Source of the DNA: an uncultured Mollicutes bacterium
GTDB taxonomy: Bacteria > Bacillota_I > Bacilli_A > Acholeplasmatales > Anaeroplasmataceae
DNA: 64,000 nt
NCBI GenBank assembly: GCA_900540175.1
Contig: UQFG01000006.1
Coordinates: forward strand, 23,277-87,276
Direction: 5' to 3'
The number at the start of each line of letters is the position of its first letter. Position 1 is the stretch's first letter. The notes under the pieces are model-generated. The model saw only the letters and a program-made list of their open reading frames with translations, was not told where the DNA came from and did not search any database. The translations under genes and the position numbers were made by a program. Shown here in pieces: positions 60,936-64,000 of the stretch.

Positions 60936-61299
60936 GTTTATTTTCCTCTCTTTCCTCTTGTACATGCTCTAAGGCTTTCTGATAAATCAATACCACATGA
61001 TCGTCTGAAAGCGAATAAAAAACTTCCTTACCGCTTCTTCGCGATTTGATCAAATTGGCTTCCCGCAACGTTCTTAACTGATGAGAAACCGCCGATTTGG
61101 TCATATGGACGACTTTACAAATATCGCAGACACACAATTCATGTTCGAATAAAGCCGAAAGGATATGGGTTCGTGTACTGTCGCCAAAAACTTTAAACAA
61201 TTCGGCGATTGCGCACAAGTCATCTTCTTTGGGCATTGATTTTTTTACTTCTTTGACTATTTCTTTGTGAACCAATGTTACTTCACATTCTTCAAACAT
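60919..61299 (-). CDS. ArsR/SmtB-family metal-responsive repressor
   Basis: 126 residues, winged helix. The alpha5 metal site D-x-H-x10-H-x2-E is complete (DDHVVLIYQKALEHVQEE), as in SmtB/CzrA zinc sensors, and Cys residues in ELCVCDICK and DDLCAIAELF fit the CadC-type alpha3N site, so both sites may be present. The HTH recognition helix is MTKSAVSHQLRTLREANLI. Metal binding should release it from the two operators just upstream and turn on the HMA protein and the ATPase. It overlaps the HMA gene. Confidence 0.92.
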   Translation of the reverse strand: MFEECEVTLVHKEIVKEVKKSMPKEDDLCAIAELFKVFGDSTRTHILSALFEHELCVCDICKVVHMTKSAVSHQLRTLREANLIKSRRSGKEVFYSLSDDHVVLIYQKALEHVQEEREENKHEKNC

Positions 61300-61316
61300 T
61301 TTCAGGCCCCCTTTAT

Positions 61317-61336
61317 AGTTGAATAGTTATTCAACT
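61317..61336. promoter_or_regulatory. Operator O1 of the metal operon
   Basis: AGTTGAATAGTTATTCAACT is a near-perfect inverted repeat with arms of seven or more bases, downstream of the -10 box. Confidence 0.85.
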
Positions 61337-61342
61337 GTCTTT

Positions 61343-61372
61343 ATTATAGTTGAACAACTATTCAACTGTCAA
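61343..61372 (-). promoter_or_regulatory. Promoter of the metal operon
   Basis: TTGACA (61372-61367), 18 bases, TATAAT (61348-61343) on the minus strand; the spacer contains operator O2. Confidence 0.85.
61348..61367. promoter_or_regulatory. Operator O2 of the metal operon
   Basis: AGTTGAACAACTATTCAACT, an inverted repeat nearly equal to O1, placed between the -35 and -10 boxes. Two operators 31 bases apart fit binding of two repressor dimers. Confidence 0.85.
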
Positions 61373-61383
61373 GTCTTTTGAAT

Positions 61384-61430
61384 AAAAAAAATAGAAATTA
61401 TGGCAATCATAATTTCTATTTTGCTTTTTT
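61384..61430. terminator. Terminator downstream of rpe
   Basis: AAAATAGAAATTATG and CATAATTTCTATTTT form a perfect 15-pair stem with T-rich runs on both sides. About 110 bases between it and the rpe stop hold nothing recognised. Confidence 0.85.
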
Positions 61431-61532
61431 CCCTTTTCCTTTAAAAAAAGAAAGAAAGCGCACAATGCAATCAGGAAGTGTTATCACTAGTATTTTAATC
61501 TTCATCACCTTAGTATAGTGTATGAAAAACCT

Positions 61533-62174
61533 TCAATCAATAGACTTTAATTTCAAAAGATTTTCCAGCGGATCAGAACTGTTTAAAACATACGAGCCGC
61601 TGACCGCCAAATCCACATAGGAAGAAACCAAAGGAAGTGTTTGATCGTTAATCCCACCATCGATATTGATTAGATACGAATAGTTTTTTTCTTTTTTCAA
61701 CTCAAACAGTTGTTTAGCTTTGTAAACGGCTGACCGTTGAAACGACTGCCCTCCGAAACCGGGTTCCACCGACATAATCAAAACCATATCCACCAACGGT
61801 AAATAAGGTAAAATCGTTTGAATTTCCGTTTTCGGCTTTAAAGCGATTCCCGGTAAAGCCCCAAACCGACGGATTTCATCGATGGTCGATAAAACATCAT
61901 CTTCCGACTCGACATGAAAAGTGATATACCGGCTGCCGGCTTTGGCGAAAGCCTCAACATAAGATTTCGGATGAGTAACCATCAAATGCGTATCAAGCGG
62001 CAGACAAAGATGCCGGTTTAAAGACGATACAACTTGAGGACCAAACGATAAATTGGGCACAAAACACCCGTCCATCACATCCATATGCAAATAATCCGTT
62101 TTTAAGACGAGTTCTTCCAAAGCTTTTTCGATATTAAAAAAATCGACCGTTAAAATAGACAACGATATTTTCAT
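61533..62174 (-). CDS. rpe: Ribulose-phosphate 3-epimerase
   Basis: 213 residues, metal-dependent TIM barrel of the pentose phosphate pathway. LSILTVDFFNIEKAL is the start, YLHMDVMDGCFVPNLSFGP carries His and Asp metal ligands, DTHLMVTHP and MSVEPGFGGQSF follow, and NIDGGIND with the second Asp closes the site. Directly abuts rsgA (no gap), part of the conserved PASTA kinase-rsgA-rpe cluster of Bacillota. Confidence 0.96.
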   Translation of the reverse strand: MKISLSILTVDFFNIEKALEELVLKTDYLHMDVMDGCFVPNLSFGPQVVSSLNRHLCLPLDTHLMVTHPKSYVEAFAKAGSRYITFHVESEDDVLSTIDEIRRFGALPGIALKPKTEIQTILPYLPLVDMVLIMSVEPGFGGQSFQRSAVYKAKQLFELKKEKNYSYLINIDGGINDQTLPLVSSYVDLAVSGSYVLNSSDPLENLLKLKSID

Positions 62175-63026
62175 TTATTGTTCCTCCAGCATTTTCAAAT
62201 AATGATCGTAACGGGATTTTAAAATCTTTCCTTCGGATACGGCTTGTCTGACTCCACAGCCTTTGGCATTGGTTTGATGCAGACAATCTTTAAATCGACA
62301 AGTATAATTTTTAAATTCCACAAAACAATCCGCCAACTGTCTTTTTTCCGTCGGTTGCAATTCCAATTTGGAAAATCCCGGTGTATCGCCAATCAACCCC
62401 GTGTGATAAGGATACAACGTCGTTTGTCTGGTTGTATGTTTTCCGCGCCCCAAAGCTTTGGAAATTTCTTGCGTTTCCAAAGAAAAATGGGGGAAAATCG
62501 CATTGATCAACGTCGATTTACCGGCCCCGGTTTGACCGGTAAAAACCGTCACCTTATTTTCCAGCAACCGTTCGACGGCATCAATTCCTTTTTTCTTAAG
62601 GCTGTCGACATATCGAACCGGATACCCCAAAGTTTCATAATAGGAAAGTTGTTGTTGGAAGAACGTTCGTTCCTGTTCGGTTAACAGATCGGTTTTGGTA
62701 ACGACAATCAACGGGTCGATTTTTTTAAAAACGACATTGACAAGAAATAAATCCAATAAATAAAAAGAAAACGACGGCTCTTTAGCGGCAAAGACCAATA
62801 GGATTTGATCCACATTGGCGATATCCGGACGAACCAACTCATTTTGACGCGGCAATACCGTATCGATCCAATCTGAATCCGTCAAAACCCAATCACCCAC
62901 TTTCAAAGCCGATTGTTTTTTTGAAAGACGTAGTTTTCCTCTGGCTTTGACCGACAACACATCTCCTTCTGTTGTCAATACTTGATATAATCCGCCGTTT
63001 GAATTGATGATCCTCCCTTTTTGCAT
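62175..63026 (-). CDS. rsgA: Ribosome small subunit GTPase RsgA
   Basis: 283 residues with the circular permutation of this family: an N-terminal OB fold (about 1-65), G4 (VVTKTDLL), then G1 FTGQTGAGKSTLINAIFP and G3 DTPGFSKLEL, and a C-terminal zinc motif with Cys-His-Cys residues in CRFKDCLHQTNAKGCGV. It checks 30S maturation. The gene abuts rpe, and the PASTA gene lies ten bases upstream. Confidence 0.96.
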   Translation of the reverse strand: MQKGRIINSNGGLYQVLTTEGDVLSVKARGKLRLSKKQSALKVGDWVLTDSDWIDTVLPRQNELVRPDIANVDQILLVFAAKEPSFSFYLLDLFLVNVVFKKIDPLIVVTKTDLLTEQERTFFQQQLSYYETLGYPVRYVDSLKKKGIDAVERLLENKVTVFTGQTGAGKSTLINAIFPHFSLETQEISKALGRGKHTTRQTTLYPYHTGLIGDTPGFSKLELQPTEKRQLADCFVEFKNYTCRFKDCLHQTNAKGCGVRQAVSEGKILKSRYDHYLKMLEEQ

Positions 63027-63035
63027 ACAACCTCC

Positions 63036-63923
63036 TTATTGAGATACCCATAAAATATACGTTAACTTATTATTATCATATACCTTTTTGATCTCAAACG
63101 CAACCAATTTATCTTTTTCACCGTTGGAATCGATGAAGACAAGACTCGTATCAAATCCAAGATAAACCAACAATTCTTCCAATTCATAAGGATTTGAAAC
63201 CATCGGAACACTGAATCCTTTGGATACATAAAGTGTCAATTCGTACGGATTTCCTTTCAAAATAACGGTTTTTTCGACAATAGACTGAAACAAAATCGTA
63301 TCGGTTTCGACCGGAGCGACATAATAATTGACTTTGACTTTGATTCGATATTCCTCCATTAAAGCAATGGCATCATAGACATTCATCCCAACTAAATTCG
63401 GCATCAGAAAATAAGCATCGTTTTGGGCAACCGAAAGCCTCAGGACATCCCCTTTTTTCAAAACACTTCCGTCTTGAAGCGATTCTTCCATGATTACACC
63501 CGTTATCATGTTGTTGGTCGGCTTATATTCGATTTCGACACGAATGCCATATTCGTCTTGCAGTTGTTCCAATTCTTCGGTTACATCTTCTAATTTCTGT
63601 CCTAACAAACTGTGGTAGGCTTTAGGAAATATTTTCCCGATGTAAACGGAAACAACATAGCCTTTTTTGATCGAAACACCGGATGACGGAACAGTTCTTA
63701 AAACTTCTTCTTCACCATGTTCCAAATACGTAATTTGAAATAAAATTCCCTCTTGGTTTAAAACCGTTGCGGCCTCTTCTTCACTCAAACCGACCAAATC
63801 GGGGACTTTTACCGTCTTCGAATAAACCAATTTTGGATAGAAAAACAAAAAGAAGATCCATAAAAAGAAAATGATTGAACTCCCGATCCACAGTTTTGAT
63901 ACCCATTTCATCTGCATCACCAT
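63036..63923 (-). CDS. Membrane-anchored PASTA protein without kinase domain
   Basis: 295 residues: a short cytoplasmic start, one membrane helix (about 10-30), then at least three PASTA domains (VKVPDLVGLSEEEAATVLN; HSLLGQKLEDVTEELEQL; LMPNLVGMNVYDAIALMEEY) and a partial fourth. PASTA domains bind muropeptides or beta-lactams. In Bacillota such repeats are normally the outside part of the PrkC/StkP kinase encoded before rsgA; here the frame upstream has a stop (63954-63956) and no kinase sequence is fused. A separate kinase gene may lie beyond the edge, or this is a free sensor. Confidence 0.85.
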   Translation of the reverse strand: MVMQMKWVSKLWIGSSIIFFLWIFFLFFYPKLVYSKTVKVPDLVGLSEEEAATVLNQEGILFQITYLEHGEEEVLRTVPSSGVSIKKGYVVSVYIGKIFPKAYHSLLGQKLEDVTEELEQLQDEYGIRVEIEYKPTNNMITGVIMEESLQDGSVLKKGDVLRLSVAQNDAYFLMPNLVGMNVYDAIALMEEYRIKVKVNYYVAPVETDTILFQSIVEKTVILKGNPYELTLYVSKGFSVPMVSNPYELEELLVYLGFDTSLVFIDSNGEKDKLVAFEIKKVYDNNKLTYILWVSQ

Positions 63924-63990
63924 TGTTATTATGAGATGAAACCACAGAAAATATCAAAATGAAAACGGAAAATTCAATCATGAAGATTTT

Positions 63991-64000
63991 AGATCGGAAG
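63991..64000. other. Possible sequencing-adapter remnant at the window edge
   Basis: The last ten bases, AGATCGGAAG, equal the first ten bases of the Illumina TruSeq adapter. If the window ends where a contig ends, these bases may not be genomic. Confidence 0.35.

Noticed and set aside
63781-63981. 66-codon frame that could be a kinase remnant before the PASTA gene
   Set aside because: Overlaps the PASTA gene in another frame and shows no kinase motif.

Overview
The window reads as chromosomal DNA of an AT-rich, low-GC Gram-positive anaerobe (Bacillota), most likely an Erysipelotrichia-like or neighbouring lineage; this placement is an inference from gene content. Support comes from a one-polypeptide pyruvate:ferredoxin oxidoreductase, a diaminopimelate pathway (dapA, dapB), murC, CcpA with a regulatory-Ser HPr, a tyrosine T-box, DnaD-Nth, a short DnaE, and two probable sporulation markers (an alpha/beta-type small acid-soluble spore protein and a Cse60-like protein). 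Most genes lie on the minus strand. Promoters of the TTGACA-N17-TATAAT type, Shine-Dalgarno sites close to AGGAGG, and intrinsic terminators are easy to read, so many start codons could be corrected to internal ATG, GTG or TTG codons.

Layout. 1-7.1 kb: aromatic synthesis (tyrA cut by the edge, aroF), a heterodimeric ABC exporter, endonuclease IV and a Thg1-like 3'-5' nucleotidyltransferase. 7.2-19.5 kb: pyruvate oxidoreductase, dapA, a cold-shock protein, an MFS permease, peptidase T, BipA, an unrecognised protein with a HEPN-like motif, a pyridoxal/pyridoxamine kinase and an M42 peptidase. 19.6-28.5 kb: tRNA-Asp and tRNA-Arg, DUF3737 plus a C-S lyase, uridine kinase, an SPFH/NfeD pair, a CvfB-like operon, a possible small RNA, tyrS with its T-box, and ccpA. 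28.6-37.5 kb: murC, an MGMT-family protein, a three-gene secretion locus (TasA-like protein, SipW-type signal peptidase, large membrane-anchored protein), a CBS protein, a TrmH methyltransferase, YitT, the spore protein and thiI. 37.6-48.9 kb: rpsD with a structured leader, a second TrmH enzyme, the pgk-HPr-tpiA operon, dnaE, and a surface protein coupled to an HTH regulator. 49-57.2 kb: cse60-like, nth, dnaD, dapB, rnc, plsX, recG, fakA and rpmB. 57.3-58.9 kb: a stretch with a foreign look that carries an acetyltransferase and broken remnants. 58.9-64 kb: a metal-efflux operon (ArsR, HMA chaperone, P1B-ATPase), rpe, rsgA and a PASTA protein.

How the parts connect. CcpA is encoded here, and two nearly identical cre-like sites in the window each overlap a TTGACA box: one before the TasA-like/SipW operon, the other before a candidate small RNA of about 70 nt. 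The HPr gene sits between pgk and tpiA, which ties sugar flux to the CcpA system, but its protein lacks the usual Arg-Pro after the active His. The items most worth a second look are the Thg1-like gene, the candidate cre-controlled small RNA, the SipW/TasA-like secretion locus, a PASTA protein with no kinase domain, and a hairpin that encloses the murC start codon. The last ten bases match an Illumina adapter start, so the right edge should be checked.
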